Counted from the first letter of the stretch, positions 7,083-14,910 are shown. The stretch is 21,348 bases of DNA from Gammaproteobacteria bacterium (GCA_030038645.1 JASHSR010000301.1:1-21348); one strand, 5' to 3'. A program made the numbers and translations. Notes: generated by a model not told the origin, from the sequence alone.

Positions 7083-7384
7083 GCGCCTGCTCCTCGAGCG
7101 AGGGCGCGGATCGTCCGACTCCGGGCCGAGAAAAGACAGTCTTGCGCGCCCGGCCGGATTCAGCCGCGGCGAATAAATCACTGAATCGACTGTGAAAAAT
7201 ATTTTAAGCCGAGGGCGAGGATGCCGTGTCGGCTCGGACTTCGTCACCGGTACGGGGCGGCGAATGGGAAGCGGCGTATACAATGGCATCTGCGCCATTT
7301 GGCGCGATCGAGGATCGCGGAACGCGATCGCGGGACGTGACCCTATAGCATCATTCGGGCGGCTCGGCTCTCGGGGAGGGGAAA
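7083..7384. other. Divergent intergenic region upstream of carotenoid oxygenase and SGNH esterase
   Basis: This 302-bp gap separates two divergent genes and contains no convincing ORF. An AT-rich island at 7190-7207 (around AAAAATATTTTAA) stands out in the GC-rich background and could be promoter or UP-element DNA for the oxygenase. TATACAAT at 7277-7284 resembles a -10 for the + strand, but no matching -35 is visible. A cluster of palindromes follows at 7292-7332. GGGGAGGGG just before 7385 is the ribosome binding site of the esterase gene. Confidence 0.5.
7292..7332. promoter_or_regulatory. Cluster of three palindromes upstream of the SGNH esterase gene
   Basis: GCGCCATTTGGCGC at 7292-7305 is a 6+2+6 near-palindrome. 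It merges into CGCGATC (7303-7309), GAG, GATCGCG (7313-7319), a 7-bp stem with a 3-nt centre, and then the perfect palindrome CGCGATCGCG (7323-7332). The GATC half-sites recur every 10 bp, on one helix face. This resembles an operator array 50-90 bp before the gene start. The regulator is unknown. Confidence 0.35.
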
Positions 7385-8680
7385 ATGAAAACGACGACTT
7401 GCGGCTCGGCATGCGGCTGGGCGATCTCTCTGCTTCTGGCGCTTCTCATCGCCCATCCCGTTGCGGCCGCGGGGGCCGAGTGGGTGGGCACCTGGGGAGC
7501 GGCGCCCGAGCCGCCGTCGCCGGCGCTGGGGCCCATTCCCGGCAGCCCGAGCTTCTCCGACCAAACCGTCCGTGAGCTGGTCCGGATCTCGGCGGGAGGG
7601 GAGCGGTTGCGCATCCGCTTCACGAACGAGTACGGGACGAAGCCGCTCGTCATCGGCGCGGCGCAGGTGGCGCTGACCGATGCCCAGGGTGCCGTCGAGG
7701 CCGGCACGGCGCGGCCGATCCTCTTCGGCGGCCGCTCGAGCGCCGTGATTCCCGCCGGATCGCCGTTCGTGAGCGATGCGGTCGATCTTCCGGTGAAGCC
7801 TTTCGCGACGCTCTCGATCAGCATCTATCTGCCGCAGTCGACGGGCCCCTGCACGTGCCACGGGTTGGGCATGCAAACGGCGTACGTCTCCGGGAGTGGG
7901 GATTTCGTCGGCAAGCCGTTCGTCCCCGTCAGGACCATGCAGGCCCGCGCCTTCATCTCGCGCATCGACGTGGAAAGCGCGCGTCCCGCCAAGACGCTCG
8001 TCGTCGTGGGGGACTCGATCTCCGATGGCGTCGGCTCGACGCTCAATGCCAATCGGCGCTGGCCCGATTTGCTCGCCGAGCGGCTCGCTCGGCGGCGCGG
8101 CCGTTATGCGTGGGGCGTCGTCAACATGGGCATCAGCGGCAATCGCGTGCTCGACGACGGGATGGGGCAAAGCGCGCTCGCCCGCTTCGACCGCGATGCG
8201 CTCTCCGTGCCGGGAGTCTCGTACGTGATCATCTTCGAAGGCGTAAACGACCTCGGCATCTCCTACGGTCGCATGGCGGCGGGGGGAGCGATGGCCAAGG
8301 GGACGAACGGAGCCGTGGCCAAGTACTTCGCGGCTCTCGTGCCGGCGCACAAAGCCACCGCACAGGCGCTGATCGAGGGCTATCGTCAGCTCATCGAGCG
8401 GGCGCACGAGGCCGGCATCAAGGTGATCGGGGCAACGATCACGCCCTACGGGGGCGCGACCTATTACTCGCCCGAGGGGGAGGCCCAGCGTGAGGCGATC
8501 AATCACTGGATACGCACGGGCGGAGCGTTCGACGGAGTGCTGGACTTCGACGCCGCCCTGCGCGATCCGGCGAAGCCGACGCAGATTGCAACTGCGCTGC
8601 AGGCGGGCGATCACCTGCACGGGAGCGATGCGGGCTACGAGGCGCTCGCCCGGTCCGTGAACCTCGCGCTCTTCAAATAG
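7385..8680 (+). CDS. Secreted SGNH/GDSL-family hydrolase (XynE-like esterase)
   Basis: ATG at 7385 follows GGGGAGGGG and opens a 431-residue product with a signal peptide (hydrophobic AISLLLALLIAHPVAAA). All SGNH blocks are visible: VVGDSIS with the nucleophile S211, a G-x-x-G-N block at GISGNRV, GVND at 286-289, and D409-x-x-H412 in GDHLHG. The N-terminal domain before GDS starts WVGTWGAAPE and includes IRFTNEYGTKPL. This is typical of the XynE-like subgroup, whose known members are polysaccharide deacetylases or esterases. It should act in the periplasm or outside the cell on acylated carbohydrates or lipids. The substrate is not determined. It is monocistronic, with only 13 bases to the convergent phospholipase D-like gene. 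Confidence 0.92.
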   Translation: MKTTTCGSACGWAISLLLALLIAHPVAAAGAEWVGTWGAAPEPPSPALGPIPGSPSFSDQTVRELVRISAGGERLRIRFTNEYGTKPLVIGAAQVALTDAQGAVEAGTARPILFGGRSSAVIPAGSPFVSDAVDLPVKPFATLSISIYLPQSTGPCTCHGLGMQTAYVSGSGDFVGKPFVPVRTMQARAFISRIDVESARPAKTLVVVGDSISDGVGSTLNANRRWPDLLAERLARRRGRYAWGVVNMGISGNRVLDDGMGQSALARFDRDALSVPGVSYVIIFEGVNDLGISYGRMAAGGAMAKGTNGAVAKYFAALVPAHKATAQALIEGYRQLIERAHEAGIKVIGATITPYGGATYYSPEGEAQREAINHWIRTGGAFDGVLDFDAALRDPAKPTQIATALQAGDHLHGSDAGYEALARSVNLALFK

Positions 8681-8693
8681 CGGGGCGCCGCGC

Positions 8694-10133
8694 TCAGAAA
8701 AGCTTCTCCCACAGGCTCCAGAATCGCCCGCGAATTCGCGCGGCGAGGCCGAGCGCGCGCACGTCCTGCATGGCGATTCGCCGGGCGTGCCGCATGTCGG
8801 TCTCAAACACGCTCGTGAGCTGATCGGCCGTCGCCTTGCCGAGAATGACGGCGTCGACCTCGTCGTTGAAGAGAATGCTGCGCTGGTCGAAGTTCGAGGA
8901 GCCGACGAGCGACCAGACTCCGTCGATGACGAGGCTCTTGGTGTGCACGATGCCGTCGTTGCGCTCGTAGATCTTCACGCCAGCCTTGATCAAGCCGGCG
9001 TAATGGGAGCGCTGGATCGCGACGACGGGGGCCGAGTCGCTGTGCGACGGCACGATCAGGCGCACGTCGACGCCGCGCCGCGCGGCGGCTTTCAGATCCG
9101 ACAGCTCCTGGTGCGTCGGCACGAAGTAGGCCGCCGTGATCCATACGCTGCTCTGGGCGTTGAGAACGGCGGAGAGGACCGTGACGTAGTAGCGCGAAAC
9201 GAGCCGCGTAGGCCTGCTGCCGAGGATGCGCACGATCTCCATCCCCTGCACCTGGGGCTTGGCGGGCGGCTGCATCGCCGGAAGGGATCTCCCGCCCTGC
9301 TCCCTCCAATGGTCGCGAAAGAGCGCCACGAGCTCCCGCACGACCGGTCCGCTGATCTCGATATCGAGGTCGTGCCAGACCTCGTGGGCCTCGTGCGGCG
9401 GACCGGCGGCCGCGGCCTCTGCTGTCGCGGGCGCGGAGCCCCCGGCGCTCGGGGCGCTCTGATAGGTCGTGCTCAGGTTGACTCCCCCGACGATCGCGAG
9501 CGTACCGTCCGCGACGAGAAGCTTGCGATGGTCGCGGTCGTTCAGCGAGAAGCGGCGCCTTGCCTTGAGGGGATTGATCGGGTTGAACTCGAGGATCCGG
9601 ACGCCCGCAGCCCGGAGCCGGTCGAAGAACGCGCTCGGGGAGTCGATCGACCCCACGGCATCGTAGATCACGCTCACCTGCACCCCTTCGCGGCTCTTCT
9701 CGACGAGCAGGTCTCCGAGGTGGCGGCCGTTCGCGCTCACATCCTCGAAGATGTAGTACTCGAGATACAGGAAGTGCCGGGCGCCGGCGATGGCATCGAA
9801 GATCGCCGAGAAGGTCTCGGCGCCGTCGCGCAGCACGCGTACACGGTTGCCGGCATAGAGCGGGCTCTCGGCGATCGTCTGCTCGACGGCGAGGTGCCGG
9901 TCGAGGGCGTTCGCGTCGGGCGCCTGCGCGCTCACGCGCGCGAGCAGCATCCGGGACTGCCGGGCCGTCAGAGGGCCGCGCGCACCGTATACGGTGATCT
10001 GCTGTGACGCGGGATTCGTCCTCAGCAGCTGCGATTGGTTGATGATCGGGATCTGGGCGCACGCAGTGAGAACGGCGGAGGCGAGGAGCGCGCAGGCTGC
10101 GAGCGCCGAGCGAGGTTGCGGGAGGCCGCTCAT
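8694..10133 (-). CDS. Phospholipase D / cardiolipin synthase-like lipoprotein
   Basis: The start at 10133 gives 479 residues opening with a lipoprotein signal (ALLASAVLTAC, lipid-anchored Cys25). A longer ORF from 10202 would put 23 residues before this signal and is less likely. Neither start has a clear Shine-Dalgarno. Two HKD motifs are present: H202-x-K204-x4-D209 (HRKLLVAD, then GGVNLS) and H397-x-K399-x4-D404 (HTKSLVID, then GSSNFD). These make up a complete phospholipase D active site. The order of domains and the GSSNFDQRS motif resemble cardiolipin synthase-type proteins that join two phosphatidylglycerols or transfer phosphatidyl groups. The lipobox and lack of N-terminal transmembrane helices suggest a periplasmic, membrane-tethered enzyme rather than standard ClsA. 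An Ala/Gly-rich loop at about 228-247 separates the halves. Confidence 0.9.
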   Translation of the reverse strand: MSGLPQPRSALAACALLASAVLTACAQIPIINQSQLLRTNPASQQITVYGARGPLTARQSRMLLARVSAQAPDANALDRHLAVEQTIAESPLYAGNRVRVLRDGAETFSAIFDAIAGARHFLYLEYYIFEDVSANGRHLGDLLVEKSREGVQVSVIYDAVGSIDSPSAFFDRLRAAGVRILEFNPINPLKARRRFSLNDRDHRKLLVADGTLAIVGGVNLSTTYQSAPSAGGSAPATAEAAAAGPPHEAHEVWHDLDIEISGPVVRELVALFRDHWREQGGRSLPAMQPPAKPQVQGMEIVRILGSRPTRLVSRYYVTVLSAVLNAQSSVWITAAYFVPTHQELSDLKAAARRGVDVRLIVPSHSDSAPVVAIQRSHYAGLIKAGVKIYERNDGIVHTKSLVIDGVWSLVGSSNFDQRSILFNDEVDAVILGKATADQLTSVFETDMRHARRIAMQDVRALGLAARIRGRFWSLWEKLF

Positions 10134-10145
10134 TTGACGAGCGGC

Positions 10146-10228
10146 GCGGCAAGCATCGTGCCCGATCGACCGCGGCGTCGCGATGCGCTGCGGTCCGGTC
10201 ACGGCGCGAGAGGGGCACGATGCGCCGC
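10146..10228. repeat. Long nested inverted repeat before the phospholipase D-like gene
   Basis: GCATCGTGCCC at 10153-10163 is matched perfectly by GGGCACGATGC at 10213-10223. Beyond a two-base bulge (AA) the pairing resumes with GCGGC (10146-10150) against GCCGC (10224-10228), so 16 bp can pair. Inside it, GACCGC (10168-10173) pairs with GCGGTC (10190-10195). The left arm begins 12 bases upstream of the phospholipase D-like ATG. It could be a 5'-UTR RNA structure of that gene or a pair of distant operator half-sites in the divergent promoter region. Confidence 0.55.
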
Positions 10229-10311
10229 AAAGCCCCGCAGGCCCGCGCGGCGCCGGCTCAGTTCTTGCTCACCATTGTCCCGGTGTCACGCCCAGCCTGC
10301 GAGGGAGCGCA

Positions 10312-10368
10312 ATGACGAGGAGTACGAGCATGCGGTCGCTCCGATGGACGAGCGATGAGAGCGAGTGA
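10312..10368 (+). CDS. Possible 18-residue leader ORF overlapping the MipA-like gene start
   Basis: ATG at 10312 follows GAGGGAG (10301-10307), a better ribosome binding site than that of the next gene. It encodes the short Ser/Arg-rich peptide MTRSTSMRSLRWTSDESE and stops at 10366-10368, 11 bases inside the MipA-like gene. That would allow translational coupling. There is no homology to rely on, and a chance ORF is equally likely. Confidence 0.22.
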   Translation: MTRSTSMRSLRWTSDESE

Positions 10369-11236
10369 AGCGCGCGGGCAGTGTGCTCTGCCGATCCGCT
10401 TGCGTCCCGTTGCCTCTCTCGCGCTGCTGCTGTGCATCTCGGCTCCGAGGATGGCGCTGTCCCAAACCCCCTCTCCGCTGCAGGAATGGCAGTACTCGGG
10501 CGGTGAGATCCTGGCGTCGCTGTTCGAGCCCAATCTGCCGGACTGGCGCTTCGTCGCCGGCGTCTCGGCGGACGTGCAGCCGCTCTACGACGGCTCGAAG
10601 CCCTACCGCATCGAGGGCGGCCCCGTCATCGACATCCGGTATCGAAACGTCGCCTTCGCCTCCGTCGGCGAGGGCCTCGGCGTGAACTTCGTTCATGGCA
10701 AGACCTATCGTGTCGGCGTCGCGGTCGGCTACGACCTCGGCCGCCGGGTCTCGGACTATTCGAGCCACCTGCGCGGGCTCGGCGACCTCTCGCCCGCGCC
10801 CGTGGCCAAGCTGTTCGCGGACTGGGTCGTCTCGAAGAAGTTTCCGCTCGTGCTGCGGGCCGACGCTCGCCAATTCGTCGGCGGCGCGGATGGAGCGGTC
10901 GGCGACCTCGAGGCTTACCTGCCTCTGCCCGGAAGCTCCAAGCGATTCGTCATGTTCGCCGGACCCTCGATCACGTTCGCCGATCATCTCTACCTGCAGA
11001 AGGAGTTCGGAGTCAACCGGGCACAGGCCCTCGCCTCCGGCTATCCGCAATTCGATCCCCATCCCGGCACCAACGCCGAAGGGGTGGGGTTCAGCGCGAC
11101 CGGCTTCATCACGAAGAACTGGCTGGTCAACGTCGATGGGGCGATCGACCGGTTGCGTGGAAGCGCGGCCGAGAGTCCCATCACGCAGCAGACCACCCAG
11201 CGCACAATCGAGCTGACGCTCGCCTACTCGTGGTAG
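10355..11236 (+). CDS. MipA/OmpV-family outer membrane protein
   Basis: The 293-residue product has a long n-region, then a signal-peptide core (VASLALLLCISAP) and likely cleavage around MALSQ. The mature protein shows alternating beta-strand sequence, including the family-like stretches GGPVIDIRYRNVAFASVGEGLGVNF and YRVGVAVGYDLGRR. It ends LTLAYSW with a terminal aromatic residue, as outer-membrane barrels do. MipA of E. coli scaffolds murein-synthesis enzymes and OmpV-like proteins act as porins or adhesins, so the specific role here is open. The ATG at 10355 has only a weak GGACGAG ribosome binding site. A TTG at residue 16 would give a more ordinary signal peptide. It is divergent from the lipoprotein gene, with a structured gap between. 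Confidence 0.82.
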   Translation: MRASEARGQCALPIRLRPVASLALLLCISAPRMALSQTPSPLQEWQYSGGEILASLFEPNLPDWRFVAGVSADVQPLYDGSKPYRIEGGPVIDIRYRNVAFASVGEGLGVNFVHGKTYRVGVAVGYDLGRRVSDYSSHLRGLGDLSPAPVAKLFADWVVSKKFPLVLRADARQFVGGADGAVGDLEAYLPLPGSSKRFVMFAGPSITFADHLYLQKEFGVNRAQALASGYPQFDPHPGTNAEGVGFSATGFITKNWLVNVDGAIDRLRGSAAESPITQQTTQRTIELTLAYSW

Positions 11237-11241
11237 GCCGC

Positions 11242-11270
11242 CGCCGGGCGTGCCCTCGAGCTGCCCGGCG
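11242..11270. terminator. Hairpin between convergent MipA-like and VOC genes
   Basis: CGCCGGGC (11242-11249) pairs with GCCCGGCG (11263-11270) across a 13-nt loop, six bases after the MipA-like stop and before the VOC stop. There is no T-run on either side. It is a candidate bidirectional terminator. Confidence 0.45.
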
Positions 11271-11290
11271 CTGATCGCGGCGAGCAGCCT

Positions 11291-11659
11291 TCATTTCACC
11301 TTGCTGTAGTCGTACCAGACGGCCTCGATGTTGTGGCCGTCGGGATCGTGGACGAAGGCGGCGTAGTAACCCGGCCAGTAGCTGCGGTAGCCCGGTCCGC
11401 CGTTGTCCTTTGCCCCGGCCGCGAGGGCAGCCTCGTGGAACGCCTCCACTTGCGCCCGGCTCTTCGCCTCGAACGCGAGGTGCGTGGGCACGATCGGACT
11501 CACCTTGCTGATCCAGAAGTCGGTGTTCTTGCCGTCGTTGAATCCCGCCGCCTCGCCGTATTCCATGTTGTTGCGATAGCCGAGCGGCTCGAGCGCTTTG
11601 ATGTAGAAGGATTTCGACCTGTGATAGTCGCCGACCGCGAGTGTGGTGTGCGCAATCAT
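11291..11659 (-). CDS. VOC-family (glyoxalase/bleomycin-resistance fold) protein
   Basis: The ATG at 11659 is preceded by GAGGAG and gives 122 residues, the normal size of a single-module VOC protein. It begins MIAHTTLAVGDYHRSKSFY, with the metal-ligand-type histidine at position 4. It has PTHLAFEAKSRAQVEAF in the middle and ends YYAAFVHDPDGHNIEAVWYD, where the family's HDPDGH-N-x-E signature supplies the glutamate ligand. Members are small metal-dependent lyases, isomerases, dioxygenases or binding proteins. This one resembles the glyoxalase-like subgroup annotated generally as lactoylglutathione lyase-related, but no substrate can be named. It is divergent from the NO reductase gene, with a tandem-repeat-bearing gap between. 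Confidence 0.88.
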   Translation of the reverse strand: MIAHTTLAVGDYHRSKSFYIKALEPLGYRNNMEYGEAAGFNDGKNTDFWISKVSPIVPTHLAFEAKSRAQVEAFHEAALAAGAKDNGGPGYRSYWPGYYAAFVHDPDGHNIEAVWYDYSKVK

Positions 11660-11742
11660 CGTTGGCTCCTCATGCGCCGAACGCGCGCCAGTCTCCGCGG
11701 CAGCATCAAGCGTGCCGGCCGGGCGGCGGCATCGCGGGCCGG

Positions 11743-11812
11743 ACAGCATCATCCGGGCGGCATCATCCGGGCGGTATCGTCTGGGCGGTATCGTCTGGGC
11801 AGCAACATCTGG
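11743..11812. repeat. Five tandem copies of a 14-bp repeat upstream of the NO reductase gene
   Basis: Units are ACAGCATCATCCGG, GCGGCATCATCCGG, GCGGTATCGTCTGG (twice, identical) and GCAGCAACATCTGG, contiguous from 11743 to 11812. A degenerate sixth unit (11813-11826) follows, and a partial copy, GCATCATCCGG, lies at 11833-11843. The consensus is GCGGYATCRTCYGG. The array lies 84-207 bp before the VOC and NO reductase starts in their shared divergent region. It is not a CRISPR, because there are no spacers. It could be an array of regulator sites or slipped-strand repeat DNA. Confidence 0.75.
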
Positions 11813-11949
11813 GCAGCAGCGCGGGCCGAGTGGCATCATCCGGCGCTCACGCAATACGTAGCCGTACGGATGTCCGCCGGAGCGTCGATCCAGTCTAGTG
11901 CGGCGGATGCCCGCGAGCGGGAGTCGAGGCGATGGAGGGGGGAGGGGCG

Positions 11950-14268
11950 ATGAGCGCAAGCACGGTGGGCTCCGAGGCAGTACGGGAAGACAAAGTCAGC
12001 AATGTGCTGAAATGGGTGCTGCTCGCCGTCGCGGTCGTCTGCTTCGCGATCCTCGGCTGGGCGACCGATGTCACCTATCGCGCCGCGCCGCCGCAGCCGG
12101 AGCGGCTCCTCGCGCCGGACGGCGCCTCTCTCATGACCTCCCGGGACATCGAGCAGGGCAAGGCCTCGTTCCAGCGGGCCGATCTCATGGATTACGGGAG
12201 CCTCTACGGCATGGGCTCCTACTTCGGCGAGGACTACACCGCAGAGTATCTCGTGCGCCTCGCGCAGGTGACCGAGGACAGCCTCGCGCAGAGCCGGTTC
12301 GGGAAGGCGTTCGCGACGTTGGGGTCGGAGGAGCAATTGCTCATCCAGGCCTCGATGCAGCGGGAGCTCAAGGCGGTCGACCTGTCCGTCCGCGAGAGCC
12401 ACCTTCCGGCGGCGGTCGCCGCGGCCATCGAGCGGCTGCAGCCGCAAATCGCCCGGCAGCTCCTGCACCATGATTTCGTCAAGGGCTGGACGCAGGCCTA
12501 CAGCCTCGATGCGTCGCACGCGGCCGCGACGGCGGACTTCATCCTGTACTCGGCGCTGACCACGGTCGCGCGGCGCCCCGGGACGGATGCCTCGTGGACG
12601 CAGAACTGGCCCTACGAACCCCTCGTCGGCAACGCTCCGACGACCGCCACGTTCGGCTGGACCTGGGCGAGCTTCTGCTTCACGTTCTTCTGCTTCGGCG
12701 CCGTGCTCTTCGCCTACCACCGATACTTGCGCAACGCCGACAGCGGCACGATGGACCCCGTGCTCGTGCGCTTCCGGGACCTCACCCCGAGCCAGCGCAA
12801 GGTGGGCAAATACTTCATCGTGGTGGCGCTCATCCTGCTGCTGCAGATCGCCGCCGGCGCCGTCCTCGGCCACTACTACTCCGACCGGACGAGCTTCTAC
12901 GGACTGCACTTCGACGATGTGCTGCCGTTCAATTTCTGGCGCAGCCTGCACATTCAGGCGCCCATCGTGTGGATCGGGCTCTCCTGGATCGGCGCCGCGC
13001 TGTTCCTCGCGCCGGCCATCGCCGGCCGCGAGGCGCGAGCTCAGGGCCCGCTCGTCGATCTGCTCTTCTGGGTGACCGTGATCATCGTCGCGGGTGCCCT
13101 GATCGGGGACTACCTCGGCATCATGGGGGACATCGGCAAGGACTGGTTCTGGTTCGGCAACCAAGGGCTCTCCTACCTCGAGCTCGGGCGGTTCTGGCAG
13201 ATCGGGTTCTTCGTCGGCCTGCTGTTCTGGAGCCTGCTGATGCTGCGGGGGCTGTGGCCGACCGGGGCGGTGCTCGGGCAGGCGACCCGGCAGTTCTGGA
13301 CGGGGCGCATCCGGCTCGAGCACCTGCTGTGGGCGTCGACCGTCAACATCGCCGTGCTCTACGTGTTCGGGATGATTCCGCTCGCCGGCGTCAATCCGTC
13401 GTTCACGATCACGGACTTCTGGCGCTGGTGGGTCGTGCACCTGTGGGTCGAGCAATCCTTCGAGTTCTTCGCCGCCGCCGCGAGCGCCTACCTGCTCATG
13501 GCGCTCGGCCTCGTCTCCCGGCAGCTCGCCGAGCGATCCGTGTACCTCGAGCTCATTCTCATCTTTCTCGGCGGCGTGCTCGGCACCGGCCATCACCTCT
13601 ACTGGGCCGGAGGCCCCGGCATGTGGGTGCCGCTCGGCAGCATGTTCTCCTTCATCGAGGTGCTCCCGCTCGTGCTGCTGATCCTCGATGCGATGGACCA
13701 TCACGACCTCATCGAGCGGCAGAAGCAGTTCAAGTACGGCGTCGCCTATCTCTACGTTCTCGGGTCGGCCTTCTGGAACTTCGTAGGCGCGGGGGTGTTC
13801 GGAGGCGGCACCCTCAATGCCCCGCTCGTCAACTACTACGAGCACGGCACCTTCCTCACGCTGAATCACGCGCACACGGCGCTCTTCGGCGCGTTCGGCC
13901 TGCTCGCGATCGGGCTCATCTACTTCTGCTTGCGCTACGCGACGGGCGAGCGGCCCTTCGCCGAGCGGCTCGGCAAGCTCTCGTTCTGGCTCTACAACGC
14001 GGGACTCGTGCTGTGGATCGGGCTCAACTTCTTTCCCATCGGGTGGCCGCAGCTCGATGCGGTCTACGCCCACGGGCTCGCCTACGCCCGCAGCCTCGCG
14101 TTTTACGATACGACGGTGCTATGGCAGTGGCTGCGATTCGTCGGCGACGTGCCGTTCGCCCTCGCGGCCTTGCTCATGTCCTACGACTTCCTCGTGAAGC
14201 TCGGACCGATGTTTCCGTCGCTCGTGGCGCGATTCGCCTCGGACGAGCGCGGGCGCGCGGACGCGTAG
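11950..14268 (+). CDS. norB: Quinol-dependent nitric oxide reductase (qNOR, single-subunit NorB/NorZ)
   Basis: ATG at 11950 follows a GGAGGGG ribosome binding site and gives 772 residues, the length of single-subunit qNOR, which reduces two NO to N2O using quinol. An N-terminal helix (about 18-40) and a periplasmic extension with DYGSLYGMGSYFGEDYTAEYL-like sequence are the qNOR signature, and they replace the separate cytochrome NorC. The heme-copper-oxidase-type core carries HLWVEQSFE at 497-505 (FeB histidine H497, glutamates E501 and E505), GHH at 547-549 and NHAHTALFG at 639-647 (heme ligands H640 and H642). So all FeB and heme ligands are retained. Many membrane segments (e.g. IVVALILLLQIAAGAVLG) are visible. 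It may serve denitrification or NO detoxification. No nitrite or N2O reductase is in the window, so detoxification or truncated denitrification is likelier (inference). Confidence 0.96.
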   Translation: MSASTVGSEAVREDKVSNVLKWVLLAVAVVCFAILGWATDVTYRAAPPQPERLLAPDGASLMTSRDIEQGKASFQRADLMDYGSLYGMGSYFGEDYTAEYLVRLAQVTEDSLAQSRFGKAFATLGSEEQLLIQASMQRELKAVDLSVRESHLPAAVAAAIERLQPQIARQLLHHDFVKGWTQAYSLDASHAAATADFILYSALTTVARRPGTDASWTQNWPYEPLVGNAPTTATFGWTWASFCFTFFCFGAVLFAYHRYLRNADSGTMDPVLVRFRDLTPSQRKVGKYFIVVALILLLQIAAGAVLGHYYSDRTSFYGLHFDDVLPFNFWRSLHIQAPIVWIGLSWIGAALFLAPAIAGREARAQGPLVDLLFWVTVIIVAGALIGDYLGIMGDIGKDWFWFGNQGLSYLELGRFWQIGFFVGLLFWSLLMLRGLWPTGAVLGQATRQFWTGRIRLEHLLWASTVNIAVLYVFGMIPLAGVNPSFTITDFWRWWVVHLWVEQSFEFFAAAASAYLLMALGLVSRQLAERSVYLELILIFLGGVLGTGHHLYWAGGPGMWVPLGSMFSFIEVLPLVLLILDAMDHHDLIERQKQFKYGVAYLYVLGSAFWNFVGAGVFGGGTLNAPLVNYYEHGTFLTLNHAHTALFGAFGLLAIGLIYFCLRYATGERPFAERLGKLSFWLYNAGLVLWIGLNFFPIGWPQLDAVYAHGLAYARSLAFYDTTVLWQWLRFVGDVPFALAALLMSYDFLVKLGPMFPSLVARFASDERGRADA

Positions 14269-14280
14269 CGCCGCGCCCGC
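14249..14280. terminator. Hairpin at the norB 3' end, facing the response regulator gene
   Basis: GCGGGCGCG (14249-14257) pairs perfectly with CGCGCCCGC (14272-14280) over a 14-nt loop that includes the norB stop. The right arm ends four bases before the convergent response regulator stop. There is no T-run. It probably serves both strands. Confidence 0.45.
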
Positions 14281-14283
14281 CGA

Positions 14284-14910
14284 TCAGCCGCCCGACCCCG
14301 CGGGTGCGAGATCCATGACCATCCGCACGAGCTGCGCGAGCGAGGCGGCGCCGCTCTTCTCCATGACGCGAGCGCGGTGGATCTCGACCGTCCGCTGGCT
14401 CACGCCGAGATCCGCCGCCATCACCTTGTTGGGCTTGCCCTGAGTCATGAGCGCGAGCACCTCGCGCTCGCGGGGCGTGAGCGACTCGAAGCGGCGGCGG
14501 ATGCGCTCGTGCTCTTTGAGCGCGGCGCGGGTCTTCGCGTCCTTCGCGAGCGCCTTCTGGATGCGGTCGATCAGATCCTGATCGCGGAAGGGCTTTTGCA
14601 GAAAGTCGAACGCCCCGTGCTGCATGGCCTCCACGGCCATGGGAATGTCTCCGTGACCGGTGATGAAGATGACGGGAATGGTCGCGCCCCGCAGGTTCAG
14701 CTGCTGCTGCAGCTCGAGGCCGCTCATCGCCGGCATGCGCACATCGAGCACCAGGCAGCCCGGCTGGGCCGGCTGGTAGGTCGCGAGGAACTCCGTCGCG
14801 GAGGAGAGCGTCTGGGTCGGCAGGCCCACCGACTTCAGCAGAAACCGCAAGCTGTTGCGAACGGCCTCGTCGTCGTCGACGACGAACACGATGGGCGTGA
14901 GCTCTTTCAT
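14284..14910 (-). CDS. FixJ-family two-component response regulator
   Basis: A 208-residue protein with a receiver domain (about 6-120) and a C-terminal LuxR/FixJ-type helix-turn-helix. The acidic cluster is VVDDDE at 10-15, the phospho-acceptor is D56 in VLDVRMP, T84 is in FITGHGD and K106 in LQKPF, so the receiver is intact. The DNA-binding part begins LTPREREVLALMTQG and includes the recognition region LGVSQRTVEIHRARVMEKSGA. It lies six bases after the histidine kinase gene on the same strand, forming a standard pair. Relatives include FixJ, TodT and NodW. Position beside qNOR suggests control of NO- or oxygen-responsive genes, which is inference only. Confidence 0.95.
   Translation of the reverse strand: MKELTPIVFVVDDDEAVRNSLRFLLKSVGLPTQTLSSATEFLATYQPAQPGCLVLDVRMPAMSGLELQQQLNLRGATIPVIFITGHGDIPMAVEAMQHGAFDFLQKPFRDQDLIDRIQKALAKDAKTRAALKEHERIRRRFESLTPREREVLALMTQGKPNKVMAADLGVSQRTVEIHRARVMEKSGAASLAQLVRMVMDLAPAGSGG

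Noticed and set aside
7303..7332. GCGATCGC octamer resembling the cyanobacterial HIP1 element
   Set aside because: The gene content is proteobacterial and the octamer is not spread through the window, so it is treated as a local palindrome cluster.
10134..10202. Longer start for the phospholipase D-like gene at 10202
   Set aside because: It would place 23 polar residues before a well-formed lipoprotein signal and lipobox, and has no ribosome binding site.
11743..11843. Tandem repeats considered as a CRISPR array
   Set aside because: Units are only 14 bp and contiguous, without spacers, and there are no cas genes.
11832..11850. Possible sigma-54 promoter before norB (TGG...GC)
   Set aside because: The GG to GC spacing is one base short of the required distance and the TTGC part of the -12 element is missing.
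11836..14073. Very long open frame on the - strand opposite the NO reductase gene
   Set aside because: The product is rich in Glu, Arg, Pro and His without domain features. It is the antisense shadow of a GC-rich coding sequence, and the + strand has complete qNOR motifs.
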